In this document: in pieces, positions 9,386-22,968 of the stretch
How positions within the stretch are numbered: position 1 is the stretch's first letter
Layout of the letters: the number at the start of each line of letters is the position of its first letter
DNA from: Saussurea involucrata
Lineage: Eukaryota; Streptophyta; Magnoliopsida; Asterales; Asteraceae
NCBI GenBank assembly: GCA_033807775.1
Contig: CM066315.1
Span: 56,512,820-56,576,819 of the forward strand
Reading direction: 5' to 3'
Length of the DNA stretch: 64,000 nucleotides
Position numbers and translations under genes: made by a program
The notes under the pieces: model-generated
Seen by the model: only the letters and a program-made list of their open reading frames with translations
Told to the model about the DNA's origin: nothing
Database searches by the model: none

Positions 9386-11103
9386 AGGTTCTTAGATTTT
9401 AGCTCAATAGCATAAAATTCGTATTGAATTTTCTGGAAAAACGCAACGAGCCGTTTTACCTATTCCCGGAGTTTGAACCGTCGGATCGTCGCGGTTTTTG
9501 GACAGTAGTTTCACGACATTCTGTTTTACCTTCTGGACGGTTGGATTAATCGTTTGAGGTCCAGAAGGCACCTGTTTTATTTTTGACATAGTGCAGTAAG
9601 TTTGTGGCCATTGAATTGCTTAATCCCTAAGTTAGGGTTTCATGGTCATAACCTCAAAAGCTATAATTTTGGAAACTGAAAAAAATTATTGCTTGCATGA
9701 AAAAGTTTCTATTTTTAGCGATTAAAGTTTTATTGGTATCCGTAAAGGGTATAGGGTAGTAGTCGTTTTTTATGCATGTTATACCATAATTGTGTATAGC
9801 GTAGTAGTCGGTTTTTTGCATGTTATACCATAATTGTGTATGGCTAGTTTCCTAACTTGCCTAAAGAAAATACATAAACATTGAATTTTGGAAATATTGA
9901 ATGGATAATCTTGAATTGAATAAGATAATCTTAAATACCTTCTTACAATAAACAAATATATTCAAGTTTGAATAATATTGTAAGATAAACATTAACATTA
10001 TTTATATAGTGAATATAAATTGTATGTCAAATATTTATATTAATTATTAGCATGTGTCCTCACATGTTTAATTGGAATTAATTATGGAAACATTTATATT
10101 AATTATTAGCATGTGTCCTCACATGTTTAATTGGAATTAATTATGGAAACATTTATATTAATTATTAGCATGTGTCCTCACATGTTTAATTGGAATTAAT
10201 TATGGAAACGATTATATTAATCATTAGCATGTGTCCCCGCATGTTTAGTTATGGAAACGATTATATTAATTATTAAATGTGTCCTCACATGGTTAATTAG
10301 AATTAATTAGATAATCATAATTTTAAATTGTTTAAAATTCCATTCAATTTATATATATATTAGACCTTAATTATATATATAAAATTAAATTATACATTGA
10401 TAGTCAAACCGAGACTAGACGTACTCACTATAAGCACTCTAAGGGGGTTTAAGGAGGTTACCTATGATATGGTTGCCGAATGAGTCAAGGGTTTTTAAAA
10501 CGCCATGCGTTACCATACTCACCGCCTCTTGTGTGGACTAGTGGAATTACCGAAAAGGTTTGATAGGTCAATGTGACAAGTTAAAAGTATTAACTATGAA
10601 GTATAAAAACAAAATCTTGTTTTAGATATACTAAGAAATGTGAAAGTCTTATGCTACCCATGAGAAGAACACACATATTCTTATAGTTTGTTAACGGAGC
10701 GTGTGCGGTTTGCTGGCACGTTAATGTGAAACTATAGTCGAAAATGATGTGGCGCTCGTGATTCTCAAGCGTACTTGAGCCGAGGGGTCTATGTGTTTTT
10801 CCATGGTCGATTCACTGTCTTGTTTGTGATCCTCGGCATCCCAGTCACAAATAGAAGATAAGCATAATCGAGATTAACATGCCGTTGACATAAGTCAATG
10901 AATCTCAAAAGACCTAGGAGTTTCATAGTGAATGAAATTAACAAATAGCATTTGTTTACCTAAAATAACCTTGTGATGTGATTACGGCATCCCTTTTCAC
11001 ATCATAAGATAAAATATGGATCCTAGCCTTGTTAAATATTTTTGGATAATTATTTATTAAGGGTTGAATATCAAACTGACTAAAATTAAAACTATATCTA
11101 CAG
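9386..11103 (+). other. L2 untranslated leader with tandem repeats
   Basis: About 1.7 kb without a supported ORF. A 58-bp unit containing GCATGTTATACCATAATTGT is duplicated at about 9730-9845. At 10033-10310 a 59-bp unit starting ATTTATATTAATTATTAGC is present about five times (starts near 10033, 10092, 10151, 10211 and 10260), the last two diverged. Each copy holds the inverted repeat CATGTG-TCCT-CACATG. The rest to the gag ATG is unique sequence. Confidence 0.75.
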
Positions 11104-11978
11104 ATGGATGAAAATAATCCTCATCCTCCTCCTCCTTCTCACTCAACATCCAACCTTACGTTACTCTCTTCCTATACTTAATGATGATGCAAGCCCTGAA
11201 GCAGTAATTGAATACAACAAGCAATACGCGGAATCCACAAAAGTCGCGTGTCTCATGTTGGCACCCATGTCCCCGGAACTTCAAAAGAGTTTCGAGAACA
11301 TGGGGGCGTTTGAACTAAATGAGCAGCTTCGTGAAATGTTTCAGGAGCAAGCGAGGCAAGAAAGGTTCCAAGTCGTAAAATCGCTTATGGAATGTAAGCA
11401 ACAGGACGGTGCCCCTGTATGTGCGCATGTGCAAAAGATGAAAGCGTACATTGACAGGTTAGGCAATCTAGGTGTCGATTTCCCAAGAGAGCTTGCCATT
11501 GACATGGTGCTAAACTCTCTTAGTGGGGCATATAAACAATTCATAGTGAACTTCAATATGAACAATATTGACAAGACCTTGATGGAGCTCCATGGCATAT
11601 TGAGATCTGCTGAAGAAAGTATGAGTAAGACCCAAAAGTGGTCACTCAACTGCTCCCGTCCTGGCCATTAGGGAAGGTGGCTATAAGAAGAAGAAAGTTT
11701 CTCATCCCAAAGGGAAGGGAAAGGCTAAAGTTGTTCCACGCAACCAAGGCCTTAAGAGAAAAGCTGATTCTTCTGACATACCACCCATAAGTGACCCTAA
11801 AGAGGCCATATGCTTTTACTGTCAAGAAAGGGGCCATTGGAAGAGAAGTTGCCCAAAATATCTGGAGGACTTGAAAATGAACAAGGTCAAAGGGTGTGGC
11901 ACCTCAGGTATTTTTACAATTGAACTCCATAGTACTTCAATTTCTAACTCTTGGGTCCTTGATACGGGATGTGGTACT
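11104..11978 (+). pseudogene. gag: L2 Gag and start of protease
   Basis: The likely start is ATG 11104 (MDENNPHPPPPSH). That frame soon stops, and the conserved gag text continues in another frame from about 11180 (SPEAVIEYNKQYAESTKVAC, then MLAPMSPELQKSFENMGAF). The usual W-containing block between these parts is absent, pointing to a deletion plus frameshift. A second frameshift near 11640 leads to a Lys-rich linker and the zinc knuckle CFYCQERGHWKRSC (about 11812-11853). The protease begins with SWVLDTGCGT, holding the DTG catalytic triad, and is cut at 11978 by L3. It resumes at 46446. Confidence 0.9.
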
Positions 11979-12863
11979 TGTTAATGCCAAAAATCGCACC
12001 AAAGGGACAACTTAAGGTCGATGTGGACTTAAACAACTAAAGAAAGAATCTTTCGACGAGACGTGTGACGATAAATAAAATAAAGAAACAAGGGATTTGA
12101 TGACGCAGGAAAAACCTAAATCGAGGAAAAAACCTGCGGACGACAGGGGGTGTCGTCGCTGCACTATGGTCGCCAATCAGGGGCGATGTCCTTGGATACT
12201 GGTGTCGATCGTACAATGATTACAATACAAATGAAGAAAATGCTTCGAAATGTAGAGTACAAGTATTTGAACGTAAAAACAGGTGTTTGTCGTGTACGAA
12301 ACAAAGTATGAACTGCTAGTCGAGGGCTGTTGTCGTGCGTCGAGAGCGATACTTAGAATAATGGTTCTTCACTTCAGGTGTTCTTGAATACTGCTTCGGT
12401 TGTTAATAGCCGGATACTTGATGTGTTGAAATGTTGATTAAGCTTGATATTTATAGTCTTCGCGTCCTTAGCTTCATCCATAAATGCTCTTTTAATGGCC
12501 TTAACGGTTGGAAACGGTCGCCGGAGTAATGATCTTCGTCCGTTACGGTCGCCGGCTGTTTAATGATTGCGTCGGTTATAGTCGTTGCTCCTTAATGACT
12601 TTTACTCCTGCATTAAACACTTAATAAACGGTCATGGTTAACGTTAGCTTTGGTCGAAGTCGCACGTCCTAATATAATAGTCGTGCGGATCGGGCGACGT
12701 TATGGTCGAGCGTCGTAAGGAACTCTCGACTTACCTTTTATGAGGGATGACGATGGTGTTCTAGGTCTTTGTCGAGACCTTATCTTAATACAAGATATAG
12801 TCCCTAATCATACGTCTTACCTGTTCTGGTCGCGGTCGAGCGACGTGATTTTTTGCCCAAACA
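11979..12863 (-). repeat. L3 3' LTR
   Basis: 885 bp, the same length as the copy at 45556-46440, with about 16 substitutions between them by eye. On the - strand it has a TATAAATA box (near 12447-12456 on +). The polypurine tract TTTTGGGGGCAAAC (- strand) directly precedes it at 12864-12877. Confidence 0.95.
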
Positions 12864-13851
12864 GTTTGCCCCCAAAATTTGAAAATTGAATGCCAAGTTT
12901 AAGTTTTAAATTTTGCTTGTCGAAGACTTGTGACCTGGGTTGAGGGACTTACCTGGTTGTCGTGGAACTGAACTGGTTCACCTTTAACTGAACGAGAAGT
13001 TGAAAAGTTATGACGTCATACTGACGCACGGTGATGCTTACCAGCTGTCGAGGACAGGTGTCGAAGATTCGGATAGGTATGGACGCGTGTTGATCATCAG
13101 CAGACTCGACTTGTTGCGATTTCCTGCATAAATAGAGATCACAATGGGTTGTTTTCTTTAGAGATTTTCTTTAAAAGTTTTCTGTTTCTGATGAGGCCCT
13201 TCTCTAGAATCTCGACTTTGTTCAAATCTTGGGTGGTTGGAGATCTATCAAGGGTTGCGATACCCGAATCGTTGACGATGTTGGTTATGATGAACACGAT
13301 GTCTGTGTATTCTGCGCACCTGGCGACGATGTCTTCTGCCACGTCAACCCTTTCGTCAGCCGACAGGGGCGGGGGTGTAAAGATGGGAGAGAACGAGGAG
13401 GAACTTATGGTGATCAGCTTTGCGCTGTCGACGTCCCTCTCGTTTAACTACGTCCTCGTCAGGATGAAGTCACTTCCGCATCTGGGGAAACATCAGCCCT
13501 TAGTTTCCGAGGAGTGTTTTCAAAGGATCTCTATTGAAGAGATAGGGCTGTGTTTAGCCGAACTGGCGTTCCTTGTAAGTTTTTCTTTCAAAACTTGTGT
13601 TATCGATGTTCTTTCGTTTTTATGTTTTGCTAACGTGTTCCCTTCATATTTGACAGATGCTTCTGTTTCTTTTCATTAAGTGTGTCAAGATGGGAACAAT
13701 ATTGGAGTGGAGGTCACTCGTCAGAAAACAGATGTTCCAGCCTTAACGTTAATCTTAAGAGCCACATTCTCAGAATATTATGGCGTAAGGAGTTGGAAAA
13801 CAATTCCTAACATACTCGTTTGATCCTTGCATTAACATGTTTTGACGCTGC
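12864..13851 (+). pseudogene. L3 antisense ORF (aORF), partial
   Basis: Tat elements such as Grande and RIRE2 carry an extra ORF on the opposite strand between pol and the 3' LTR. From about 13355 the + strand reads SSADRGGGVKMGENEEE, later MKSLPHLGKHQPLVSEECFQ and IEEIGLCLAELAFL. This aligns by eye with the L4 aORF (MSADRGEGSS..., FPHLGKYLLPSFGERF, EIGSQVANLAF). A donor-like GTAAGT follows LAFL at about 13575 and an acceptor-like TTGACAG ends near 13656, the same intron position as in L4. The front of the ORF found in L4 is missing, so this is a truncated relic. L4 interrupts it at 13851. Confidence 0.6.
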
Positions 13852-14791
13852 TGTTAATGCCAAAAATCGCACCAAAGGGACAACTTAAGGTCAATGTGGA
13901 CTTAATCAACTAAAGAAAGGATCTTTCGACGAGACGTGCGATGAGGGAAAAAATAAACAAGACAAAGGATTTGATGATGCAGGAAAAACCTCAATCGAGG
14001 AAAAAACCGGCGGACGACAATGGGTGTCGTCGCTGCACTATGGTCGCCAATCAGGGGCGACGTCCTTGGTACTGGCGTCGGTCGTACGATGATTACAATA
14101 CAAGTGAAGGAAATGCTTCGAAATGTAAAGTAAAAGTGTTTGTTGTGTGAATACAAAGTGTAAATAACTGTTGGTCGAAAGTTGCTGTCGTGCGTCGAGA
14201 GCGATAACTTGAGCTTTCCTTCGAGTGTTCTTGAGTTCGTTGCGAGATTTTGGACTTTAATACTTGATTTCCAGAGTTTGATTATTCTTCTGTGTGAACT
14301 TGGATGCTTTTCTATGCTGTTTGGTAATATTCGCTGATGATCGCTGATGTGTGTCGGATTTTTCTGATGGATCCTTGAAATGAGGCTTTAGCTTGGCTTT
14401 TATAGTCTTCATGTCATTAATTAGCTCCTTGAATGCTTTGATTAACGGCTACAACGGTCGGAAACGATTGCCGGAGTGATTATCCATAATGCTCTTCGTC
14501 CGTTACGACTGATTGCTGTTAATGGCTTTGACTTCTGCATTAAATACTTCACAAATGTAACAGACAAGGTTAACGTTAGCTTTGGTCGTAGGTGCAATGA
14601 TCTTACGCGATGGTCGTACGGGACGATCGATGTTATGGTCGGGCGTCATGGGAGACGTACGACTTGCCTTTTACGGGAGACGACGGATGTTTTCCTCTTG
14701 TCGAGACCTTATCTTAATGCAAGATTTGGATTGTAATGTGCGACTTACCTGTTTTGGTCGTAGTCGTACGACGTGATTTTTTGCCCAAACA
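13852..14791 (-). repeat. L4 3' LTR
   Basis: Begins TGTTAATGCC and ends GCCCAAACA on +. Against the 5' LTR it shows roughly 27 substitutions and a 4-bp indel near 14697 by eye, many of them C/T or G/A changes. A TATAAAAG box lies on the - strand near 14397-14404. The polypurine-type string lies at 14792-14805. Confidence 0.94.
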
Positions 14792-14982
14792 GTTTGCCCT
14801 CAAAATTTAAAAATTGAATGTCAAATTTAAATTTTAAATTTTGCTTGTCGAATACTCGTGACCTGGGTTGAGGGACTTACCTGGTTGTCGTGGAACTAGA
14901 CTAGTCCGCTTCTAATTGAACGAGGAGTCGAAAGAGGAACGAGGACAGGTGTCGAAGATCCGGCCGGGCATGCGAAAGTACG

Positions 14983-16731
14983 GTGATGCGCGGTGATCAT
15001 CCAAGGATTCGATTTGATGCGATTGTTGGTATCAATAAAGATCACGATGACTCTTTTCTTGCTATTCTCCGAAGTGCTTATTTGGGAAGAGATTTCGCCT
15101 TGATTCCTTTCCATTCTTCGTCCGAACTTACTCGAATCGTTGCAAATCTTCAAACCGCAGTTGAGAGCGTTTATATAAGACCTTGTTCTGTCCTCTGGTT
15201 CACAATGTCGATGGAGCCTGCTAGTCTTATCATGAATCACGTAGACTTAGATGCTTTTAGGAGTTTAGCAAAAATTCCTGCGAATGTAGAGTTGCGGTGT
15301 CCGGGGATTGTTCGTTCTAAGGATTGCCCTGAGGGATATCTCGTTTTGTACGAGTATCCTTTTAAGATAGGGTTTTAAGGGCCGTTTTCTGGTTTAGCCA
15401 AGTCATTCATGCAGGATTTCGATGTATCGCCGGGACAATTGATGCCCCAACTTTGGCGAGTTTTGCTGGTCATTGAGCGAGCGTCCGCGAAATGGGAGTC
15501 TCCTATGATCATGAATGATTTCTTGGCGGTGTACCAAGTTAAGAGGGATAAGAACTAGCGTTATAGTCCTTATTCTAAGTTCAGGGGTGATCGTGCCCTT
15601 GTTTTGGGAACTGGCGTTAATGATCGTGGGTGGAAGTCGAGGTATGTATTTGTTCTTACCGAGTCATTGGATTCCAGCAGCGATTGGATGCGGTCAGACT
15701 GGAATGAGACAGGTATGCTTCGTTTGTTTCTGAGTTTTATTTATTTTTATGACTTCTATTTATCATTCTCCTCTTGTTGCCTTCAGAGATTTGGTTTGAC
15801 GAAGTGAGACCGACTGTGGATTCCCAAACTAAGATCAACAAGTTCTTGAGTCTTAGCGTTGATGACCGATCTTTCGTTTCGTGGCAATCGGCGGTCGAGG
15901 ACGAGGATGAGGACGTGATAGAAGAAGGAGATGAAGACGTACAGGAAGAGGCGACTGGTAAGTGTACCATAGTTTTTATTTTATTTTGTTTACTCTATCT
16001 GTTTGACGCTTCATGTATTTCATTTCTTGATCAGTGCCGACCGAGAGGAAATCGGTTTCTAGGGCGAGAGGGAAGCAGGTTATGCGTGCCCTTCGGGGTG
16101 AAAATGTTTCGACAGCTGGGTCGAGCGAAAAGAGAACTCGGAGGACAGTTCTGAGGGAACCGTCGTCTAGAGTTGATAACTCACCGGGAGTTGTTTTGCC
16201 TAAGAAGGCGAGGGCGTCATCTAGCCGTCCTGGCGTGATGGACGCGACACCAGCAAGTTCTGCGCTTCCGGCGACGGTGACGAAACCAGTGTCTCAAGTG
16301 TCGATCCCAATGTCTGCCGACAGGGGCGAAGGATCATCGGTCGAAGTTATGACGGTCAATTTTACATTGTCGTCTAACTTTATGGCGGATGGTGTCCTAG
16401 ACGGGACGGCGTCGTTCCCTCATCTGGGGAAGTATTTGCTCCCGTCTTTCGGGGAGCGTTTTCGTGGAGTTCCGGCCGGAGAGATTGGATCTCAAGTTGC
16501 CAATCTGGCGTTCACGGTGAGTGTCAATCTTTCATGACTTGTCTCATTCGTTTAGTCGTCTAATATTTTCTTGTGTTATTTTTCAGACGTTCCAGTCGTC
16601 TTTGGCATTGCACGCTGGGATGTCGAAAATTGAAGGGTTGATGGCGTCTGCCCTTGAAAGAGAAGCTGCGGCGTTGGAGAGAGAGAAGGCGGCTTTAGAT
16701 AGGGAGAGGTTTGCCTTGGCGCGTGCTGACG
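14983..16731 (+). pseudogene. L4 antisense ORF, Transposase_28 (gypsy-type) family, exons 1-4
   Basis: The function of Tat antisense ORFs is unknown. The likely ATG is at 15205 (MSMEPASLIMNHVDLDAF). The region around GPFSGLAKSFMQDFDVSPGQ then LMPQLWRVL resembles Pfam family PF04195. In-frame stops at about 15376 (before GPF) and 15556 break exon 1. Three likely introns with GT/AG ends lie at about 15712-15786, 15958-16034 and 16516-16586. Exon 2 is acidic (EDEDEDVIEEGDEDVQEE), exon 3 is Ser/Arg-rich and then has SFPHLGKYLLPSFGERF, and exon 4 is a coiled coil of Glu/Arg/Ala repeats. It is cut by L5 at 16731 and resumes in frame at 37581. Confidence 0.72.
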
Positions 16732-18921
16732 TGTAAAGCCCGTGTCCCGGTATGGTTTTGATTTGATTAGTTTAATTATTTATTATTGTTGTTAAAGTGA
16801 ATTTATTTTAACGGGTATTGTCGAGTTAGACTTAGATAATAAAAGGTTGGGATTAAGGACTAACTTTAGAAAAGACTCTAACTCTAAGGTCTAAAAGTGA
16901 CATTTTTTTAGAGAGTTTGCATGGGTCGGTCCTATACTCCCTTCCCCTCTCGTTTCTACCTCTCGTCCCACGCAAACAAGACCACAGAAACCCTAATCGC
17001 AGCCCTTCCCTTTCCTCCCTACCTGATGTCGCCGCTGAACCACCCCAGCGCCGCCGGAGCGCCGTCGCCACTTTTCTTGCTGGAGAGAGTAGAGTGCAGC
17101 GAAGAGAGAGAGAGGAGCAGCGAAGAGAGAGAGAGGAGAAGCGAAGAGAGAGAGAGCATCGAGAGAGGGAGCAGGTCGGCTGTGGTTGCGGCGAGTAGTC
17201 GTCGAGGTAAGGTCCTTCTCCGCCCCTTTTCGTTTTTCTTTGTCGTCGTTGAACCACCGGAAGAACCACCGCCACCGCCGTCAGCCGTGGCTGCCGGCGG
17301 TGTGGCCACCAGCGCACACCACCAGTTGTGGTGGTGGCCTTGCGCGTGGTCGGGGATGGTGGGTCGTGTATGTGTATGTGAAGGAAAGTCGAGTTGAGAA
17401 TGGGTTTCGCGTTATTGTCTCGCCGAAATTTCGTAAACCGCCGCCGTCGCCGGTGACCACCGCTGCTGGAAGTGGCAGCGGGTGGTGCGCGGTTGTGACC
17501 AGCCCTTTGTAACCTAATAACACTAATCGCGTGAACCCTGGTGCAAGCCCGTATCAATTTTAATCGATCACGTAAACCGTTTTATAAAATCGTCATTTAT
17601 GTGAAAAACGTTCTTCTGCCACTGTTTTGCGTCAACCATAACTTTTCTGTCGTAACTCCGATTGAGCCGAAACTGGCGCCCACGGTTCAAGCTTGGGGTC
17701 GGGCATGTTTTCCGTGTTTTAACGGAAAACTGGTTCGGCCTCTAGCTAGGTGGAAAAGTGGTCGTAAGTTCAGTGAATCGTCATTTTATGTAAAAGAAAC
17801 TGCAGTTCGGTCACTGTTTTGCGTAAGCTGTAACTTTTTCCTCGTAACTCGGATTGGGGTGATTTCGGTGCCAAAAGTTCCCTTTTTGAGTCTATAAACT
17901 TTTCTATGTTTTGTGCAAAATCCAGTTCGGAACGTAGCTTAGGCCAAATCGTCGTTTTATGCCGATATATAAGTGCTGTTTTTCGCTGTTCTGCGGGCTG
18001 ATCTTATAAAATCCGTAATTTAATTGTAGAAAAATCGTTAGGAGGCGTATAATATGTCCTTGGAACCCTAACTCAGAGGAATTTCTGGTCATGAATTAAT
18101 ATTGGGAATTTTCTCGGTTTAAAGGGGTCGAAACAGGTCCCAAACAGACCTGTTTTGGGTGAACGGAATTTAGTTTTAGTGACGGTTTAAGCGTGTGTCG
18201 TGTCATAGGGTCCGGGTCTCGTATTGACACGTTTTAACATGCGTTTAGGTGCTGGGAAGTGACCGTAATTGTGAAGCTTGAATTGTGTTATTAAGCTGGG
18301 CGCGCATTCGAGGTGAGTTCTCTCACTGTGTAGTTAGGGGTTGTATGCATGTCATAATAGTTTGTATGTACTACTGTCTTTGTGGTGTGAACTAGTTGTT
18401 TGTGGTGTGTAATATTTGATTGGTTTGAATGCTTAGTATAAATGTTTTATATTACAATTCGGTGAGACCGAGGAAGTGGAAAGAAACGTTGTGGGAACTC
18501 GGTGTGACGAGTGTGTTACATTACAATTCGGTGGGACCGAGGTGTTGGATACATAATTACTTGTAGATGTTTACTCGTTTTATGTAACTGTGATGTTGTT
18601 GCTTATGTGCGGATAGGGGTGATGTGTATATAATTCCTATCTGCGCATGTGTTGGAATTCACTAAGCTGCGTGCTTACCCTTTCCCAATAAACTGTGGTT
18701 TCAGGTCCGAGCGGCTCCAAGGCGTGACAAGTACACACTGGCGCGCGAGGGGAGCTGGTTGTTTTATGGTTTAATATTTAAACGTTTATTCCGCTGGTTT
18801 TTATTATAAAGATATTAATTATGTGTTTGCAAACGAAACGTTGGGATCATTAATGAGTTATTATAAATGAAATGTTTATTTCAAAAAATTTAAATTTGCT
18901 TGTAATTTTTGGGACGTTACA
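16732..18921 (+). repeat. L5 LTR 1
   Basis: 2190 bp, from TGTAAAGCCC to GGGACGTTACA. It is the longest copy because the GAGA-rich repeat near 17107-17160 has an extra unit of about 24 bp and there is a 4-bp TATA insertion near 17965. It holds a GC-rich block (about 16990-17500), a pair of ATTACAATTCGGTG-GACCGAGG repeats near 18450-18540, and a donor-like GAGGTAAGG near 17205. Confidence 0.95.
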
Positions 18922-21900
18922 ACTTGGTATCAGAGCACAGCTTGAGTGAATCCAACACATCTCGGTGTGTTTGATCTCAAGTTTGTGGCTATAAAAATTT
19001 TCTTTAAGTTTTTGAGAAATAAAAAGAAGGAAAAATCCGTTTGAGAAACGGTGATCGGAGGTGCAGTGTGTACAGTCAGCCGGAGCCAAAGGGGAAAGGT
19101 ACAGTACTTAGTGTTTTATTGCTTTCTAGATCATCGTGTATGCATGCTAGATTGCCTGTTGTGGACACTATGCTGTATGTTGAACTACTTGCTATTAGGA
19201 ATTTATGCTAATTATGATAGGTTACTAAGGGGATGCCCTCTAGGTTGTATGCAGTAAGAGATTTATAGCCTTAGAATATTCGATTTAGTTCTATTGCGCA
19301 GCTCTTGTTTGAGTCCAACCGTTCTAGGATAGAGTCTTGTATTCGACTGTCTATTTATTTCACACTGCATATAATCGGGTATTCGCGAGGTCACCCGTTA
19401 TAATTAGTAGGGATTCGGTAGTAGCAAGGGTAGTGGGATAAGAGGAAGTTCCTAGAGAGCTGGGAAGGGTGTTTATGTATGAGTACGTGTGATAGATTGC
19501 TTTCTAGAACATAGGAGTATGTATGCTAAATTGCTTGGTGCTTGTTACACTGTATTGCATGTCTGCTGCTTGCTATTAGAGATTTGGCAGTAGCAAGGGT
19601 AGTGGTTTGGATGGAATTCCTAGGGAGCTAGGAAGAGCGAGTATATATATGCCGGTGCGGACATATGTGTGTAGTTGCGGCAAGAAGCTACTTGGACCCT
19701 TCGGGATGGGACTCGGAACGAGCGATGATAGGCGTGGAAGGTAGTAGTAGAGCTCCTACTACCGGAAGCACAGGATCAATGCTCGAGTCGGGGAAGTCAC
19801 GAGGAATCCAAGGAGTTGAGTGTGAGCGTTGTTAGTGTGAGTTATTATGTGCTAACAACGCGTTGTAATATCTACCCCAGAATAGCCATCACAAGGAGGA
19901 ACAACTATAGTAAACCTGCTAGTACAAGTGTGTACTTGACTTGCTTGAGGTGATGATCGTTGGGGTAGTGATGAAGGTTCTAAACTAGTAGTCGTTGGGA
20001 TAGAAGGACGTGTCTAGTATCAATCACTTGGGGTGACGATAAGGATGTGGTTTGTTTTAAGTAGACCATTTCGGGTCAAAAATTGGCAATTGTGCTAGAA
20101 TCATAGGCTTTTGAGCCGACTTTGATTTGAGGAAAACCAGTAAGATGATTTGATGTGATTTCCCAACTTGCCTTAAGAGATTTAAATGTCCGGATGACGA
20201 TTGTGGATCGGGAGTTTTGGAGGGATATGAGTCGAGACATCGAACGCCGACTGAGTCATGCACAAAGTCTATTTTGAAAATAGGGTTGCATTAACTAATT
20301 TTTGTGTTTCCAGTCCTTATATGGATTGTGTTTTGGAATTTCGGGAAATGTTTAGCACACACAAGATGTCGAATTATGGTTTTGAAAGTGCATGAAACCT
20401 TTTTATAACGAGAGTTACAAATTTTGTTGATGATTTGTTTAAAATGAGTTTGGAATTCTTGTGTCGCTTAACTTTTCTTTCGAGAGTTTGTGTTACTAAG
20501 TATTTTATTGCAAATAGTTCAGTGTGTGGATTGATTCATGCGTGACATAAGTGGTGCATGGAGGAATTTTAGTAACATTTCATAAGGAGTTGTTTAGTGC
20601 GCTTTTCAGTCAGCTAAAGGTTTTATTGACATTTCGATGAAAATGCGATTTATCGACTTAGGGGTATGCATACTGGGGTAACCTTTGTTCTCGACATTTT
20701 GATAAACGAGTCGTGCATGAAAATGTTTTAGTTCCTTTTTGTCGAAATGAAAGACCATTCGATCCAAGGAGTGTTTTAATGTTGTGAACATCATGCATAC
20801 GATTACAATGTGTTATATTTTGGAAATATAAATGCGTAGATTTTTGACATTCGGTTAATTTAGAATTATCGATCATTTCTTTTTGGAAATTAAAAACTTT
20901 TGCTTTGGAGGAAACGAGTATTTTGAGCAATTTCGATAAATACATTTTTTAAACTATAATGTTTTGACGTTATGTGTCCCAAGTACGAAACTTGAGGAAG
21001 TGTTACAAGCTTGCATGCCTGCCCCCAGTTTGAGATTTTATGAGGTTTTAGTCGATATTTCCAATTAATAGAAGCGGACTGGTTTCTGTCTTCAAGTTTG
21101 AAACTTACACGAGACAGTTGTGTTTTAACAAAAATATATTTGTAAACCGTGTCATCGTTTTGTGTGATTAGCTGACGCGCGAAAATTTGTGGAGAACCCT
21201 GTGCCACGTCATTTTATGATTAAAAAGAAGAATTTTTGAATCAAATGTCGTGAAACTTATTTTGAATTATGTGCACACCTTTGTCGCACCTTGTTTAAGG
21301 TCAAGCGGTTACTTTAAGTGCATGTCATGAGTCAATCCATACTAGAATCGAGGCGGTTCATTTTAAAGAAATTTTTATTACGCTCTGCTTTTGTGTGAGT
21401 AAACTGAACTGCAATAAATGATTTAAACTTGATTTTCATAAGTGGGACGAGCGTGTCCATTTGTGCGTAACTACCGACCTGGTAATAGTAGTTTTATTGC
21501 ATACGATCTTTTTGAGATGAAAAATCTTGACGTTGAAAATATTTTGTAAATGATTTTGTAAACCAATTGGGAAATGTGCTTTTAAGTGTTATGTGTCATT
21601 TTGAAAATTTTAAGGGTGTGAGTCCTTTTGGAAAACTCTTTTGTTGAACCCGTGTTGAGTTTGTGACTAATGTTGATTTTAGAATATTTCTTGCTTAAAC
21701 TTTATTTAAACACGTTTTTGACCGACTTATGGGTCTAGCAAGCGTGGAGCATGTTGCTCGGTTTTGACTTTGAGATAGTCATGGGTTAATTGCACGGTTT
21801 TAATGGCTCAATGTGGAGTCTTGTTGATGGGTTGTTTTTGGTGCACAGTTTTGCATTTATTGTACGTTGAGTATTCACATGTTTGGGTGAGTGAGTCATT

Positions 21901-22968
21901 CCGAGACATGCATGTTGTTGGTAGATTGTTTTGCATTAGATCCTTAGACACGTTAGTCAGTCGTTAGTAATGGTCGGTTGAGTATCTCGGGGTGGGACCC
22001 CGGTATTCATGTTTTATGACCCTGACTTTCCAATAGGCACTAGGATGATATAGTCTTGGGCACTTACCTGGGAGGTAGTTCCGATGTGCTGGGCCTTGAG
22101 GCGTTACCTGGGAGGTAGACGTCAAGGTGTATCCTCGATACGGTGTAACTTGGCTTCGTTGAGCAAGTGTGGAAGATACGTCGACGGTGGAAGATTGGGT
22201 ATTCCACGCGTGTTGGTACTGTAGGCCGAATAGTATCGGTTAAGGGAATGATGCCCTTTGTAATTAAGAGAATAAATGCGCAGTAATCTTTTTGAGGTAA
22301 GTGGTATATTTAGGTGTCGACCTTTAGGCTTGAGGCCAAACACCTTTTCGTGTAATCGGAGGTTTTTAGCCGATTTTAAAATAATTATGGTGATGGTAAT
22401 AGTAACCGGAAATGCTTACTTATGATGAATAGTTAGGGTGGAATGACCTTCGTGTGTGTTTATAAATCTGCTGGTTTGATGGTTCGTGTGAAATAAATTT
22501 TGGGAGTCTATTAGAACTCGTGGAAGTTAATCGACAGTTGATGGTAAGAATGATCGGATTCATTGGTGAGCAACTTTAGAATGGTTAGAGCTTAAAATTT
22601 GGAATCGGGATGTATAGAACATCTAAGATTGGGAGACAACTGAAGTCGTTTGACTAGGAATGATTCCAAATGTTGGGGTGTTCTTTCGATCATAATTTCG
22701 GTGTACTTGAAGGAGTTCTGTTGGTAAGAAAAGTATTCGAAGAATTTTTAGTCGGTGTGAAAAATTTAGATTCCAGTATTGACATGCCGCCGTATGAGTC
22801 GTTGTATGGTAGGAAGTGTAGGACGCCCATTTGTTGGGGTGAGATTGTTTAGCAAGTATTGGGGAGCACCGTTATTGTGCTAAAGGCGTCAGAGAGGCGG
22901 GAGAACTATCCAGAGCTGTTTGCGGGCGTAGACTTCGAGGACGAAGTCTAATTCAAGTGGGGGAGAGT
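18922..22968 (+). other. L5 internal region 1 (non-coding, with integrase relic)
   Basis: It starts with ACTTGGTATCAGAGC, a Met-tRNA primer site, and ends at the polypurine tract before LTR 2. For 3.7 kb no frame resembles gag, protease, RT or RNase H. At 22784-22850 the + strand encodes MPPYESLYGRKCRTPICWGE, the motif near the catalytic Glu side of chromovirus integrases (usually MAPYEALYGRKCRTPLCW), followed by a stop and a relic ending ELFAGVDFEDE. A repeat TTACCTGGGAGGTAG occurs twice at about 22065-22115. Confidence 0.85.

Noticed and set aside
16853..17557. Long reading frames on both strands of the GC-rich LTR block of L5, repeated in all four LTRs (for example a 234-codon frame on -)
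   Set aside because: High GC content and GAGA/GCC repeats keep several frames open at once. Length changes of the repeat, such as two extra bases in LTR 4, shift the frames, so no protein is being conserved.
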